From JANOXC01 sp031418215 (GTDB lineage Bacteria; Bacteroidota; Bacteroidia; AKYH767-A; OLB10), in assembly GCA_031418215.1 (NCBI GenBank), contig JANOXC010000021.1, positions 1-57,368 on the forward strand: DNA of 57,368 bases, given 5' to 3'. Below the pieces are notes generated by a model that was not told where the DNA came from, did no database searches, and saw only the letters and a list, made by a program, of their open reading frames with translations. Within the stretch, counting starts at the first letter, position 1. Every line of letters starts with the position of its first letter. The position numbers were made by a program, and so were the translations under genes. This document shows, in pieces, positions 1-9,638 of the stretch.

Positions 1-2
1 CA

Positions 3-32
3 ACAGTTCAACCCTTTAATTCAACAGTTCAA
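3..32 (+). promoter_or_regulatory. Putative LytTR-type operator (direct repeat)
   Basis: Two identical copies of ACAGTTCAA (3-11 and 24-32) are separated by exactly 12 nt, giving a 21-nt period, about 60 nt before the TonB receptor start. LytTR regulators bind pairs of imperfect 9-bp direct repeats with 12-13 nt spacing (AgrA-type consensus close to ACAGTTAAG), and a LytTR regulator is encoded 3.4 kb downstream. The match in sequence and spacing is seen directly; regulation is inferred. Short CAACA/GTTCAAC repeats also occur as simple repeats in such genomes, and the window starts at this site, so a longer array cannot be excluded. Confidence 0.35.
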
Positions 33-93
33 CGGTTTTTGTCTTTTCGACGCTTTTAATTGAAGGTACTATTGCACCATAATTAAAAACGCT

Positions 94-2472
94 ATGAAAA
101 AATATTATTTTACCGCATTATTGACCGTGCTAACCGCTTTCACAGGAGTTGTTAAAGCGCAAATTCAAACCCAAACAATTAAAGGAACCATCATTGATAA
201 ACAGTCGCTGGCCACCTTACCCGGCGTAACTGTAATTATTTTAGGTTCAGAGCCCGTTAAAGGAACTGCTACAGATATGGATGGGCAATTCAAACTTACG
301 AATGTAAATCCGGGCCGTTATGATTTAAAAGTAACCTACATCGGATATAAAGAAATAGTAATTCCAAATGTGGTAGTCACTTCCGGAAAGGAAGTTGCAC
401 TTGAACTGAGCCTGGAAGAAAATGTAAATGCTTTAGACATGGTTGTTATATCAGGCACTAAAAAGAATGAAACGAATAATGAGATGACCAGTGTAAGCGG
501 TCGCTCTTTCTCAGTAGAGGAAGTAAATCGTTATGCCGGTGGTCGTTCAGATGTATCACGCCTTGCTTCAAATTTTGCAGGCGTGAGCACCCCTGATGAT
601 TCACGAAATGATATTGTGATCAGAGGAAATTCTCCCACGGGAGTGTTGTGGCGCATTGAAGGATTAAACATTCCAAATCCAAATCATTTTGCTACGGTTG
701 GAACTACAGGTGGGCCAGTAAGTGCCATCAACACAAACATGGTTAGAAATTCCGATTTCTTTACTTCAGCATTCCCCTCCGAATACGGCAATGCCAATGC
801 CGGTGTATTTGATTTGGGTTTCAGAAATGGGAATGCAGAAAAGGCTGAACACACTTTGCAATTCGGTGCACTTACAGGGCTTGAGGCGATGACAGAAGGG
901 CCTATCAACAAAGAAAAAGGTTCTTCCTACCTGGTAGCATATCGCTATTCATTTACCGGATTTGCGCAAACACTCGGTATTCCCATAGGAACAACGGCTA
1001 CACCTTTTTATCAGGACCTCTCCTTCAAAATAAATGGAGGTAATACAAAGGCCGGCCGGTTTACATTATTTGGTATGGGTGGAAAAAGTAAAATTGAGTT
1101 TTTACATAATGACATTGACAGTACTGATTTGTTTGCCGACCCATCAAAAGACAGTTATTTCACCAGTGACATCGCTTTAATTGGATTGAAACATTTTATC
1201 AGGGTTGGCGAGAATTCTTATTTTAATACAGTGATAGGTGGAACGTATGCAGCGTCTGATTTCAATTCTGATACCATATCGTCAACAGAGCAAGCAGCTG
1301 TACGAACGCTTGAAAACAAAGCAACACAAATACGCTATTCTGTAAACACATCATTCAATTCAAAGATAAATTCAAAACTATTTGTAAAAGTGGGTGCTAT
1401 TGCAGAATTAATTAACCTTAATTTATTTTATCGCGAGTTGCAAAATAATTTAACCTGGAATCAAATTTGGGATTACAATGATTACACCACTTTAATACAA
1501 GGTTATGCCCATGCCAAGTACAGTTTTAATGACAAGCTATCATTGAATGTCGGTTTGCACAGCCAACTTTTAACCTTAAACAATTCGCTTTCCATTGAAC
1601 CCAGAATTGGTTTTAAATATGAGGTGAATGAGAAAAATACACTGAGTATTGGGTATGGTATGCACAGCCAGATGCAGCCAACGGATGTCTATTTTTATCG
1701 TGACCAAAAGCCTGATGGCAGCTATGATCAAACCAATCAGAATTTAGATTTTACCATGAGTCAGCATTTTGTGTTGGGTTATGATTTCTTACCAGCCCGT
1801 GATTGGAGGGTTAAAGTTGAAACTTATTACCAGTTGCTCTCAGACGTGCCGGTAACAACAATGCCCGGTAGTTTTTCAATGCTCAACTCCGGGGCCAGTT
1901 TCAATCCAAATGAACAAGGACAATTAATGAATGACGGAACGGGTGCTAATTACGGATTGGAATTAACTATCGAAAAGTTTTTTAGTAAAGGATATTATGG
2001 GTTGATAACAGGATCATTGTATGATTCCAAATACAAGGGTTCTGATAATGTAGAACGCAATACAGCCTTTAATGGTAAATATGTTTACAACGTTTTATTA
2101 GGAAAAGAAATTAAAATTGGTAAAGAGAATCGAAATTCATTTACGGTTGATATGAAATTGACACAAGCTGGTGGAAGGTATTATACACCGGTTGATCTTG
2201 AGGCATCGCAAATCGCAGATGAGCAAGTGTTAAAAGGCGATGCCTATGCATTTACAGAGCGCAATCCTGATTTCTTCCGTTTGGATATCAAAACAGGAAT
2301 TACTATAAATAGTAAGAAGAAAAAATTATCGCAATCCATATTCCTTGACATTCAAAACGTAACCAATAATGAAAATGTTTTTGCTCAGCGCTATAATCCG
2401 GTAACCAATAGCATCAACACAGCTTATCAAATTGGATTCTTCCCTAACTTTATTTACAAGGTGCAATTCTAA
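94..2472 (+). CDS. TonB-dependent outer membrane receptor with carboxypeptidase-regulatory-like domain
   Basis: This is an outer membrane beta-barrel receptor for TonB-driven uptake of an unidentified substrate. The 792-residue protein starts with a signal peptide (cleavage near residue 22, after VVKA). A CarboxypepD_reg-like beta-sandwich follows (about residues 27-110, with GTIIDKQSLATLPGVTV and DLKVTYIGYKE), then a plug domain (about 130-240, with VIRGNSPTGVLWRIEGLNIP) and a long barrel ending in an aromatic residue (YKVQF). The regulatory domain and plug are typical of the SusC/CirA-like receptors of Bacteroidota. No SusD partner is adjacent, so a glycan role is not supported. A LytS/LytTR pair follows after 46 nt and may control it. 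The gene is complete, and the start is fixed by the signal peptide. Confidence 0.9.
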   Translation: MKKYYFTALLTVLTAFTGVVKAQIQTQTIKGTIIDKQSLATLPGVTVIILGSEPVKGTATDMDGQFKLTNVNPGRYDLKVTYIGYKEIVIPNVVVTSGKEVALELSLEENVNALDMVVISGTKKNETNNEMTSVSGRSFSVEEVNRYAGGRSDVSRLASNFAGVSTPDDSRNDIVIRGNSPTGVLWRIEGLNIPNPNHFATVGTTGGPVSAINTNMVRNSDFFTSAFPSEYGNANAGVFDLGFRNGNAEKAEHTLQFGALTGLEAMTEGPINKEKGSSYLVAYRYSFTGFAQTLGIPIGTTATPFYQDLSFKINGGNTKAGRFTLFGMGGKSKIEFLHNDIDSTDLFADPSKDSYFTSDIALIGLKHFIRVGENSYFNTVIGGTYAASDFNSDTISSTEQAAVRTLENKATQIRYSVNTSFNSKINSKLFVKVGAIAELINLNLFYRELQNNLTWNQIWDYNDYTTLIQGYAHAKYSFNDKLSLNVGLHSQLLTLNNSLSIEPRIGFKYEVNEKNTLSIGYGMHSQMQPTDVYFYRDQKPDGSYDQTNQNLDFTMSQHFVLGYDFLPARDWRVKVETYYQLLSDVPVTTMPGSFSMLNSGASFNPNEQGQLMNDGTGANYGLELTIEKFFSKGYYGLITGSLYDSKYKGSDNVERNTAFNGKYVYNVLLGKEIKIGKENRNSFTVDMKLTQAGGRYYTPVDLEASQIADEQVLKGDAYAFTERNPDFFRLDIKTGITINSKKKKLSQSIFLDIQNVTNNENVFAQRYNPVTNSINTAYQIGFFPNFIYKVQF

Positions 2473-2518
2473 CTAGTATCTGGTTATTTGAAGTAGGAAT
2501 ATTAACTAGATTTACACC

Positions 2519-3538
2519 ATGCGGAATAACAAGCGTAGATTTATTTATATGATTTTAGTCGGGATATTAATCTCCCTTCTACTAAATGCAGTTGTTCCAT
2601 ATCCGGTACATGATCATAGCAGAATTCACGATTTTCTGATTTCAATAATTATTACCATAATTGTTTGGGAAGGAAATTTAAGGATAGATACATTGATGAA
2701 TGAAAGGTATCCCTGGCTCATCAAACCCCGTAAACGCATTTTCATCCATTTACCGGTTAGTCTTGTGTTTAGCGTATTTGCCATTTATCTCCCAATGCTT
2801 GTGTTTGATACTTATATATGTAGTGCACCAATCATTAACCGTGGCGCATTGGTATCTTCCTCTATTGCAATCGGAGTACTAATAACATTCATCATTCTGT
2901 CTGTTGAAATAAGTTCACAGTTTTTTTATCATTGGAAAAACTCTTTGGTTGAAGTGGAAAAATATAAAGCTGAAAGTACGCTTGCCCAATTGCAGAATTT
3001 AAAAAGTCAGGTCAATCCTCATTTCTTGTTTAACAACATGAGCATCTTATCATCGCTCGTTTATAAGGATCAGGATAAAGCCGTTGATTTTATTAATCAG
3101 TTATCAAAAGTTTATCGTTATCTGCTTGATAATAGAAGCGATGAACTGGTGACATTAGACAGCGAATTAGCTTTTATCAAGTCTTATACATATTTACTGC
3201 AGATAAGATTTGATGCCAGCATCATCTTTGATTTCAAAGTTGATAATGATAAATTACAGTTGTTAATTCCACCAATGTCGCTGCAAATGCTCATTGAAAA
3301 TGCAATCAAACACAATGTGGTGTCATCAGAAAATCCTTTGACAATTTCCGTTTTTACTGCACAAGACAAGCTGATTGTTTCCAATAATCTTCAGTTGAGA
3401 AGTAATCCTGAGAACAGTACAAAATCCGGTTTTGAAAATATTAAAGGGCGGTATCAGTTTTATACCGATCGTGAAGTGGAAGTTGTCCAGACTGATAATT
3501 TATTCACTGTTAAAATCCCTTTATTAAGCCCAAAATGA
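2519..3538 (+). CDS. LytS-type sensor histidine kinase (His_kinase family)
   Basis: Membrane sensor kinase of the LytS/YehU type, 339 residues. The N-terminal half has four predicted membrane helices (about residues 9-26, 38-50, 73-93, 112-135). The kinase core carries the diagnostic SQVNPHFLFNN motif with the phospho-acceptor His near residue 168 and an N-box (IENAIKHNV) of the HATPase domain near 260. The C-terminus is short, as usual for this family. Its stop overlaps the start of the LytTR regulator by 4 nt (ATGA), so the two form one translationally coupled two-component system. The stimulus is unknown; the upstream TonB receptor is a plausible target or partner by position only. Confidence 0.9.
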   Translation: MRNNKRRFIYMILVGILISLLLNAVVPYPVHDHSRIHDFLISIIITIIVWEGNLRIDTLMNERYPWLIKPRKRIFIHLPVSLVFSVFAIYLPMLVFDTYICSAPIINRGALVSSSIAIGVLITFIILSVEISSQFFYHWKNSLVEVEKYKAESTLAQLQNLKSQVNPHFLFNNMSILSSLVYKDQDKAVDFINQLSKVYRYLLDNRSDELVTLDSELAFIKSYTYLLQIRFDASIIFDFKVDNDKLQLLIPPMSLQMLIENAIKHNVVSSENPLTISVFTAQDKLIVSNNLQLRSNPENSTKSGFENIKGRYQFYTDREVEVVQTDNLFTVKIPLLSPK

Positions 3539-4290
3539 AAGTAATAATTATTGAAGACGAAAAACTTTCAGCTGAGCACCTCGAAACGCTGTTAAAGAAA
3601 ATTGATCCGGCCATTGAAATTGCTGCTGTTGTTGATTCGGTTAAAAGAAGCGTAGAATTATTTTCAAAAGGAATGGATGCAGATTTGCTTTTTGTAGATA
3701 TTCATTTAGCAGATGGATTGAGCTTTGAAATTTTTTCAAAAATTGAGGTCGATACTCCCATTGTTTTTACAACAGCATTTGATGAATACGCCATCAAAGC
3801 TTTCAAATTAAACAGTGTTGATTATTTACTAAAGCCAATTGGATTAGAAGATTTGAAGGGGGCGCTTGGTAAATTCAAAAAATTAAAAAAAGTCAATAAC
3901 AGCAGTATAGTAGAAGATTTGGCCATTGCCTATAAAAATAATAACCAGCAATATAAAAACAGGTTTATGGTTAAGATGGGCGATTCAATTACTACTATTA
4001 AGATTGATGATATTACGCATTTTATTGCTGAAGACGGAGTAGTGTTGCTGTATGCTATAAATGGTAAAAGATTTATGGTTGATTACACCTTAGATCATCT
4101 GGAATCGCTGGTATCACCTGAAACATTTTTTCGAATCAATCGAAAAGTAATTATTCACATCAATACCGTTCAGAAGGTGAGCACCTATTTTAACAGCAGG
4201 TTGAAAATAAATTACAAAGATTTGCAGGACGAAGACGGTATTGTTAGTCGTGAACGGGTCAGTGATTTTAAAAAATGGCTGGATAAATAA
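3535..4290 (+). CDS. LytTR-family response regulator
   Basis: DNA-binding response regulator partnered with the preceding LytS-like kinase. The 251-residue protein has a receiver domain (about 1-120) with the acidic pair in IIIEDEK, phospho-acceptor Asp55 in FVDIHLADG, the conserved Thr in FTTAFDEYA and Lys in LLKPI. The C-terminal LytTR domain (about 140-250) shows the typical DDITHFIAEDGVVLL and FFRINRKVIIHINTV patterns. LytTR proteins bind paired direct repeats; such a pair is visible at 3-32 before the TonB receptor. The ATGA overlap with the kinase fixes the start. Confidence 0.92.
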   Translation: MKVIIIEDEKLSAEHLETLLKKIDPAIEIAAVVDSVKRSVELFSKGMDADLLFVDIHLADGLSFEIFSKIEVDTPIVFTTAFDEYAIKAFKLNSVDYLLKPIGLEDLKGALGKFKKLKKVNNSSIVEDLAIAYKNNNQQYKNRFMVKMGDSITTIKIDDITHFIAEDGVVLLYAINGKRFMVDYTLDHLESLVSPETFFRINRKVIIHINTVQKVSTYFNSRLKINYKDLQDEDGIVSRERVSDFKKWLDK

Positions 4291-4392
4291 ATCACCCTCC
4301 AAACAATTGCTTTCCGGCAAATTCTTACAGTTCGAAAACAAATAATAGGAGTTCTTATCAATCATAATAAATAAAGAGATAAAAGCATCAAC

Positions 4393-5334
4393 ATGCAAAC
4401 AATATTAGGATCAGGAGGAGCCATTGGCATCACATTAGCCAAAGAATTAAAGAAATATACTAATCAGATTCGACTGGTAAGCAGAAATCCAAAAAAAGTA
4501 AACGAAACGGATCAACTCTTCGCTGCTAATTTAAATGACCTTACGCAAATCGATAAAGCCATAGCGGGTAGTGAAGTAGTATATGTTGTTATTGGTTTTG
4601 AATATAAATTAAGTGTTTGGCAAAAGGTATGGCCGCAATTTTTGAAAGCAGTAATTAATGCTTGTAAAACGCATCATGCAAAACTTGTCTTTTTTGATAA
4701 TATATACATGTATGACAAATCAGCCATCCCGCACATGACGGAGGATTCATCTATTCATGCGCCAAGCAAAAAAGGAGCTGTTAGGCAGCAACTCCATGAA
4801 ATGATCATGGATGAAGTAGAAAAGGGTTCTCTTACAGCGCTTATTGCCAGATCGGCTGATTTTTATGGTCCCGACAATAAAAGCAGCGCATTTAACATGA
4901 TGATTGCCGAAAACCTTTTAAAAGGAAAAAAAGCACAGGTATTTGGCAACATTAACAAAATTCATACTTATACTTATACACCGGATGCAGCAAAAGCAAC
5001 TGCGTTACTTGGAAACACTGCTGACGCTTTTAATCAAGTATGGCATGTTCCAACAACCAAAGAAAAATTAACGACTCAGCAATGGGTTCAGTTTACAGCG
5101 AACGAATTAAAAGTAGAGCCTAAAATTCAAATCATTCCAAAATGGATGATTCACATTCTCGGATTGTTTATTCCGGTTATGAAAGAATTTCCGGAAATGC
5201 TTTACCAAAATGAACAAGATTATTTTTTTGATAGCACTAAGTTTGAGAAGCGATTTAACATTACAGCCACCGCACCAAAAGATGGGATTCACATGCTCCT
5301 GGAAACAATGAAAACAAAAAATGCCGTTCGGTAA
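4393..5334 (+). CDS. NAD(P)-binding epimerase/dehydratase-like protein (atypical SDR)
   Basis: A 313-residue Rossmann-fold protein, probably a nucleotide-sugar epimerase-like or atypical short-chain dehydrogenase. The N-terminus starts directly with the beta1 strand and a glycine-rich loop (ILGSGGAIGITLAKEL), and a second conserved stretch VVYVVIGFEYK follows. A YMYDK stretch (about residue 110) sits near the usual Tyr-Lys region, but the classical YxxxK catalytic motif is not obvious, so enzymatic activity is unproven. The DFYGP motif near residue 155 is typical of extended SDRs. It lies 102 nt after the LytTR regulator on the same strand, with no further context for substrate. No signal peptide, so cytoplasmic. 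Confidence 0.75.
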   Translation: MQTILGSGGAIGITLAKELKKYTNQIRLVSRNPKKVNETDQLFAANLNDLTQIDKAIAGSEVVYVVIGFEYKLSVWQKVWPQFLKAVINACKTHHAKLVFFDNIYMYDKSAIPHMTEDSSIHAPSKKGAVRQQLHEMIMDEVEKGSLTALIARSADFYGPDNKSSAFNMMIAENLLKGKKAQVFGNINKIHTYTYTPDAAKATALLGNTADAFNQVWHVPTTKEKLTTQQWVQFTANELKVEPKIQIIPKWMIHILGLFIPVMKEFPEMLYQNEQDYFFDSTKFEKRFNITATAPKDGIHMLLETMKTKNAVR

Positions 5335-5913
5335 AAGCAATACTGTAAATTCTCCCCGGTAACCTCTCACTGGAGGAGCAACAACGGAACCCGGATATCA
5401 ATATCCTTATGATAATGCTGAAATTATTAAAGATATAAAGAGTAAATTAAAAATTCAGTAAACAAAACTATTTTTGTTGTTATATCTCCTTTTCATGATT
5501 TTTGTATTGTTTGCTGACAGCAGCAGTAAATTTTATTTAGAATAATTAACACTGCAGCTAGCATCCCCTTGAAAAATTGATTGTGCACTCCAAATCCCAC
5601 TGCTTCTGAATACCTTGAACAAACAGTAAGGCGAACACATAAAAAAAGTAACTGCTGCCGAACAACCTTTATAAACAAGACAATTTTTGGGCATTACTCT
5701 GCTTATTGTAGATAGCTATACCTCTTGGAACATATTTTTGGTCTTACTATGTGCCAGGTAAAAGCCTGAAAGCACTTTTCCTATTGCGCTTTAGACTCCC
5801 TTGCAGCATAACCATTTTCCCTGTAATAAAAACATTATCCTTTCGTGATACTTCCGTGATATCATCAAACGAGCTTTGTTGAAAATAATTCATAATAACT
5901 AAAACAACAGAGC
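5335..5913. other. Long intergenic region with a possible coding remnant and an operator
   Basis: No convincing complete gene is present. One stretch on the plus strand (5363-5461) reads as 32 codons with protein-like composition and a stop, ending in IIKDIKSKLKIQ, but it lacks a start and is probably the tail of a lost gene. The right end holds the GTGATA tandem operator listed separately. The remainder is AT-rich with no tRNA-like or strong hairpin structure that I can see. Confidence 0.4.
5841..5861 (+). promoter_or_regulatory. GTGATA-N5-GTGATA tandem operator, copy 1
   Basis: Two GTGATA half-sites start at 5845 and 5856 (11-bp period), 53 nt before the propeller lipoprotein start. The same block, with one substitution in about 21 positions, lies before the Omp28-like gene at 9639-9659. 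Tandem half-sites one helical turn apart are the usual target of OmpR/PhoB regulators, and such a regulator is encoded at 7293 between the two sites. The repeat is seen directly; the regulator assignment is inferred. Confidence 0.5.
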
Positions 5914-7122
5914 ATGAAAAAAGCACACCTCATTTTAACAGGAATTGCAATAAGCGTTATTACCATTAACGGTTGCAAGAAAGACAGCATTGATAATTTA
6001 ACAAATTCCTCATCCCCTGGATCATCAATCAAGGATATGATTTCTGAAAAAGGTCAAAACCCCGATGAAACTGTATTTGAAGAAAACAACACAAGTGCTC
6101 GCGTTGGAATTGGCGGCTATGTTTATACAGAAAGCAATGATGTTGGACAAAATAACATTTTAGTATATAAACAAGGCCCGGGCGGACACTTATCACTTCA
6201 GTCAACAACTGCATCAGGCGGTATCGGCACCGGCACCGGACTTGGTAATCAGGGAGCATTAATTATTGACGACCAACATGAATGGTTGTATGCAGTAAAT
6301 GCTGGCGACAATTCTGTTTCCTCATTTCACATAAACAATAACGGGGATCTTAATCTTGCACACACAGTCTCATCGGAAGGAATAAGACCTGTAAGCGTTA
6401 CCACTATGGGAAACATTTTATATGTGGTAAATGCGGGAAGTGACAACATAAACGGTTTCAAAATTGGTACAGGCGGCAGCTTGACAGCCCTTGCAGGTTC
6501 TACTCAATCATTGAGTGCAACAGGTGCCGGTGCTGCCCAAATTTCCTTTTCGCCGAACGGACACTTTTTGTATGTTACAGAAAAGGCGACTAACAACATC
6601 AGCAGGTTCAGTATTAATGGAAGTGGTGTTGCAAGCCCCGGCACTGCAACAGCTTCTACAGGCCAAACACCATTTGGTTTTGAGTTTGCACGAAACAAGT
6701 ACATGGTGGTGTCAAATGCTGCAGGTGGGGCTGCAGGTTTAAGCTCAGCTACTTCTTATTCAGGAACCAATTCAGGAAATCTTAGTGCGGTAAATGGAGC
6801 TGTAACGAACAATCAGGCGGCTGCGTGTTGGATAGCTACAACAAGTTTCGGAAGATTTGCCTTTGCAACAAATACTGCAAGCGATAACATTTCGTCTTAC
6901 TACGTTGCTGCCAATGGTGCATTGTATTTAATTAACGCAGCTATTCCTAGCGGTGATGGACCTATTGATATGGTTGTTGCCGGAAATAATTATAATGCCT
7001 ACGTTCTTTGTGGCGCAGACCATACTATTCAGGAATATAATAGAACATTGTTTGGTGGTTTAAATCTTATTGGCAGTGTTTCCGGTTTGCCTATCAAAGC
7101 TTCCGGCTTAGCAGTATGGTAA
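5914..7122 (+). CDS. Secreted beta-propeller (lactonase/YVTN-like) lipoprotein
   Basis: A 402-residue predicted lipoprotein. The N-terminal hydrophobic segment ends in a lipobox-like TINGC followed by KKD, typical of Bacteroidota lipoproteins. After a low-complexity linker (about 25-65), repeated blade motifs such as DDQHEWLYAVNAGDNSVSSFHINNNG and GNILYVVNAGSDNINGFKI identify a seven-bladed propeller of the 6-phosphogluconolactonase/YVTN type. These folds may be enzymes or binding modules; no catalytic assignment is justified. A GTGATA tandem operator lies 53 nt upstream and a terminator follows, so it looks monocistronic and controlled by the downstream OmpR-type system. Confidence 0.8.
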   Translation: MKKAHLILTGIAISVITINGCKKDSIDNLTNSSSPGSSIKDMISEKGQNPDETVFEENNTSARVGIGGYVYTESNDVGQNNILVYKQGPGGHLSLQSTTASGGIGTGTGLGNQGALIIDDQHEWLYAVNAGDNSVSSFHINNNGDLNLAHTVSSEGIRPVSVTTMGNILYVVNAGSDNINGFKIGTGGSLTALAGSTQSLSATGAGAAQISFSPNGHFLYVTEKATNNISRFSINGSGVASPGTATASTGQTPFGFEFARNKYMVVSNAAGGAAGLSSATSYSGTNSGNLSAVNGAVTNNQAAACWIATTSFGRFAFATNTASDNISSYYVAANGALYLINAAIPSGDGPIDMVVAGNNYNAYVLCGADHTIQEYNRTLFGGLNLIGSVSGLPIKASGLAVW

Positions 7123-7183
7123 ATAATATCCAGGTTAATTTAAGTTAAATATTTCTTATCCATTTTAACTTAGAACACTTCTT

Positions 7184-7226
7184 TAATAAAAAGGCAAGTG
7201 CAGCGTATCGCACTGCCTTTTTATTA
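7184..7226 (+). terminator. Rho-independent terminator after the propeller lipoprotein
   Basis: An inverted repeat pairs AAAAAGGCAAGTGC with GCACTGCCTTTTT (one bulge, 8-nt loop), extended by flanking TAATA/TATTA and ending in a T run. It lies 60 nt after the lipoprotein stop and before the response regulator gene, separating the two transcripts. Confidence 0.75.
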
Positions 7227-7292
7227 AATTATATCAAATGCTTTTGGTAGATTTGAAAAATCGTTTTACCTATAATAGCACCTCCAAATAAG

Positions 7293-7994
7293 ATGAAACA
7301 TATTTTAATTATTGAAGATGATGAATCCATTGTAGAGTTGGTTGACATTCATTTAAAAGATATTCATTGCACAACTACAAAAGCGTACAAAGGTTATGAT
7401 GGATTACATTTTGCAAGAAATAATAAATATGATTTGATTATTCTTGACATTATGCTACCTGATATTGACGGAATTGAAATTTGTAAACAACTAAGAACAG
7501 ATAAGAACTTTACTCCAGTATTGATGCTTACGGCGCGTTCAGAGGAAATTGATAAAATTATCGGGTTGGAAACCGGGGCAGACGATTACCTGACAAAACC
7601 GTTCAGCATTCGTGAATTTATTGCACGGGTAAAAGCCATTATACGCAGAACAGAAATAGGGATTAACATCAAAAATATTTCAGAAGAAATAATTTCATGT
7701 AGTCAACTAACAATTGACCCGCAAAAAAGAAAAGTCACTTTAAGTGCACATAAAATTGAACTCACTCCCAAAGAATTTGATTTGCTATATCTATTCATGA
7801 GTAATCCCGGTAAAAGTTATTCACGCGAAAATTTACTGAATCTTGTTTGGGGATATGAGTTTTCAGGATATGAACACACCGTTAATTCACATATCAACCG
7901 TTTGCGTACAAAAATTGAAAATGATTTATCAAACCCAAAATACATTTTAACAACCTGGGGAGTTGGTTACCGATTTACAGATGAACTAAAATAA
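7293..7994 (+). CDS. OmpR/PhoB-family response regulator
   Basis: A 233-residue DNA-binding response regulator. The receiver domain (1-118) has the acidic EDDES patch, phospho-acceptor Asp52 in LIILDIMLPDIDG, the conserved Thr in LMLTARSEE and Lys in YLTKPF. The C-terminal winged helix (about 135-233) shows ELTPKEFDLLYLFMSNPGK and HTVNSHINRLRTKIE, the recognition-helix pattern of OmpR/PhoB. It is two nucleotides upstream of a HAMP histidine kinase, its likely partner. The tandem GTGATA sites at 5845 and 9643, on both sides of this system, have the 11-bp spacing expected for this family. Confidence 0.93.
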   Translation: MKHILIIEDDESIVELVDIHLKDIHCTTTKAYKGYDGLHFARNNKYDLIILDIMLPDIDGIEICKQLRTDKNFTPVLMLTARSEEIDKIIGLETGADDYLTKPFSIREFIARVKAIIRRTEIGINIKNISEEIISCSQLTIDPQKRKVTLSAHKIELTPKEFDLLYLFMSNPGKSYSRENLLNLVWGYEFSGYEHTVNSHINRLRTKIENDLSNPKYILTTWGVGYRFTDELK

Positions 7995-7996
7995 TA

Positions 7997-9472
7997 ATGA
8001 TGAAAAAAACATTTAATAGTCTATATTGGAAAATTTCTGCAGTATTCTTTTTGTTGTTAGCTGCTGTAGGAGTAACCTATATCTACATCACACATAATTC
8101 ATCCAGCACATACCTTGATGAAGTCAACCAGCGCCTCAATCATAACACAGCCAAAAACATTGTTGAAAACTCCACCAATTTTTACAATGGAAAAGTAATA
8201 CAACCTGCTTTAGAAGAAATGTTTCACCACGTTATGGCAATCAATCCGAGTCTGGAAGTTTATTTGCTTGACACAACCGGAAAAATAATTGCGTGGTTTC
8301 CACCAGAAAAGAAAATTGTTCTCAACTCGATCCATTTAGCCCCGGTACTTTTCTTTATTAATGACAGCACATCAAGATGCATCAAAGGGGATGATCCGTT
8401 AAATCCGAATGAACAAAAAGTTTTTTCAGCATCCCCGCTCACTATGAACAACATGTTGTATGCCTATATTTATGTTGTTCTTGCCGGAAAAGAATACACC
8501 GCCGCTTCTGATTTTCTCTTCGGCAATTACTTAATGCAGGTAAGCACACGTACCATGCTTCTTACCCTTATAGCGACTTTACTTATCGGACTATTGATTA
8601 TCCGTGTAATCACAAAAAACTATTCGAATATTCTTTCTGTCATGCAGCAATTCAGGCAAGGGGATTTAACGGCTCGTATTAAAGTACAATCAACTGGTGA
8701 TGAAAAACAGTTAGCAGAAATGTTTAACGAAATGGCGGACATTCTCACTTCAAATATTGATAAACTAAAAGAGGTGGAAAACTTAAGGCGTGAACTCATT
8801 GCCAACGTGTCGCATGATTTAAGAACCCCAATTGCGATTATCAGAGGATATGTAGAAACATTGCAGATGAAAGAAGATACAATTACCATTGAAGAACGCA
8901 AGAGTTACACAAATACAGTTCGTGAAAGTTCAGAGAAATTAGAAAAATTAGTAAATGAGCTTTTTGAATTATCCAAATTAGAGGCCAATCAAGTACAGAC
9001 AAAAAAAGAACCGTTTATAATAAGTGAATTAGTAAGCGATATAAGTAACAAATATCAACTCCTTGCTAAAACAAAAAACATTTCCATTAATGCGGTGTTG
9101 TCAAAAGAATTACCTCCTGTATATGCCGATGTTTCGTTAATAGAACGTGTTATGCAAAATCTTATTGACAATGCTTTGAAGTTTACACCGGAGGGCGGAA
9201 CAATTATTATCAAGACGATGAAAAACAGCAACACCGATGTACAAATAAGCGTTTCAGACAATGGAATTGGGATTCCTGAAAATGAACGTGAGCAAATTTT
9301 TGCACGATACTACAAAGCCAACAACTTTACCGATTTAAAAAACAGCACAGGACTAGGGTTAGCCATCGCCAAAAAGATTCTTGATTTGCACAACTCAACA
9401 CTTGATTTAATAAGCAAAGAGAATTCAGGCAGCTCATTTATTTTCCGTTTGCCTCTATATCAAAACAATTAA
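7997..9472 (+). CDS. Transmembrane HAMP-domain sensor histidine kinase
   Basis: A 491-residue sensor kinase. It has one membrane helix near residues 10-30, a periplasmic sensor of about 150 residues, a second helix near 185-205, then HAMP (about 205-258), HisKA with the H-box NVSHDLRTPIAIIRGY (His near 275) and a HATPase_c domain with N-box NLIDNALKFTPEGG, G1 DNGIGIPENE and G2 GLGLAIAKKI. All catalytic boxes are intact. It begins 2 nt after the OmpR-type regulator and forms an operon with it. The sensed signal is unknown. The system may control the two flanking secreted-protein loci that carry the shared tandem operator. Confidence 0.93.
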   Translation: MMKKTFNSLYWKISAVFFLLLAAVGVTYIYITHNSSSTYLDEVNQRLNHNTAKNIVENSTNFYNGKVIQPALEEMFHHVMAINPSLEVYLLDTTGKIIAWFPPEKKIVLNSIHLAPVLFFINDSTSRCIKGDDPLNPNEQKVFSASPLTMNNMLYAYIYVVLAGKEYTAASDFLFGNYLMQVSTRTMLLTLIATLLIGLLIIRVITKNYSNILSVMQQFRQGDLTARIKVQSTGDEKQLAEMFNEMADILTSNIDKLKEVENLRRELIANVSHDLRTPIAIIRGYVETLQMKEDTITIEERKSYTNTVRESSEKLEKLVNELFELSKLEANQVQTKKEPFIISELVSDISNKYQLLAKTKNISINAVLSKELPPVYADVSLIERVMQNLIDNALKFTPEGGTIIIKTMKNSNTDVQISVSDNGIGIPENEREQIFARYYKANNFTDLKNSTGLGLAIAKKILDLHNSTLDLISKENSGSSFIFRLPLYQNN

Positions 9473-9638
9473 ACACGCTTCAATTACTGGGAAAGCCAGC
9501 ATCTAAAACGACCATCAAGAACTTCAAAAACTAATTGAATGCTCTGTTAAAATGCCAGGATTTTGACACAATCGAGAATTCCTATGGAAAATAAAGAATA
9601 AAACACAGATATTCTTCTTTGAAACTAATAACTTCTAC

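Noticed and set aside
5493..5678. 61-residue minus-strand frame in the intergenic region
   Set aside because: Low complexity, Cys- and Leu-rich, no motif; looks like a random frame.
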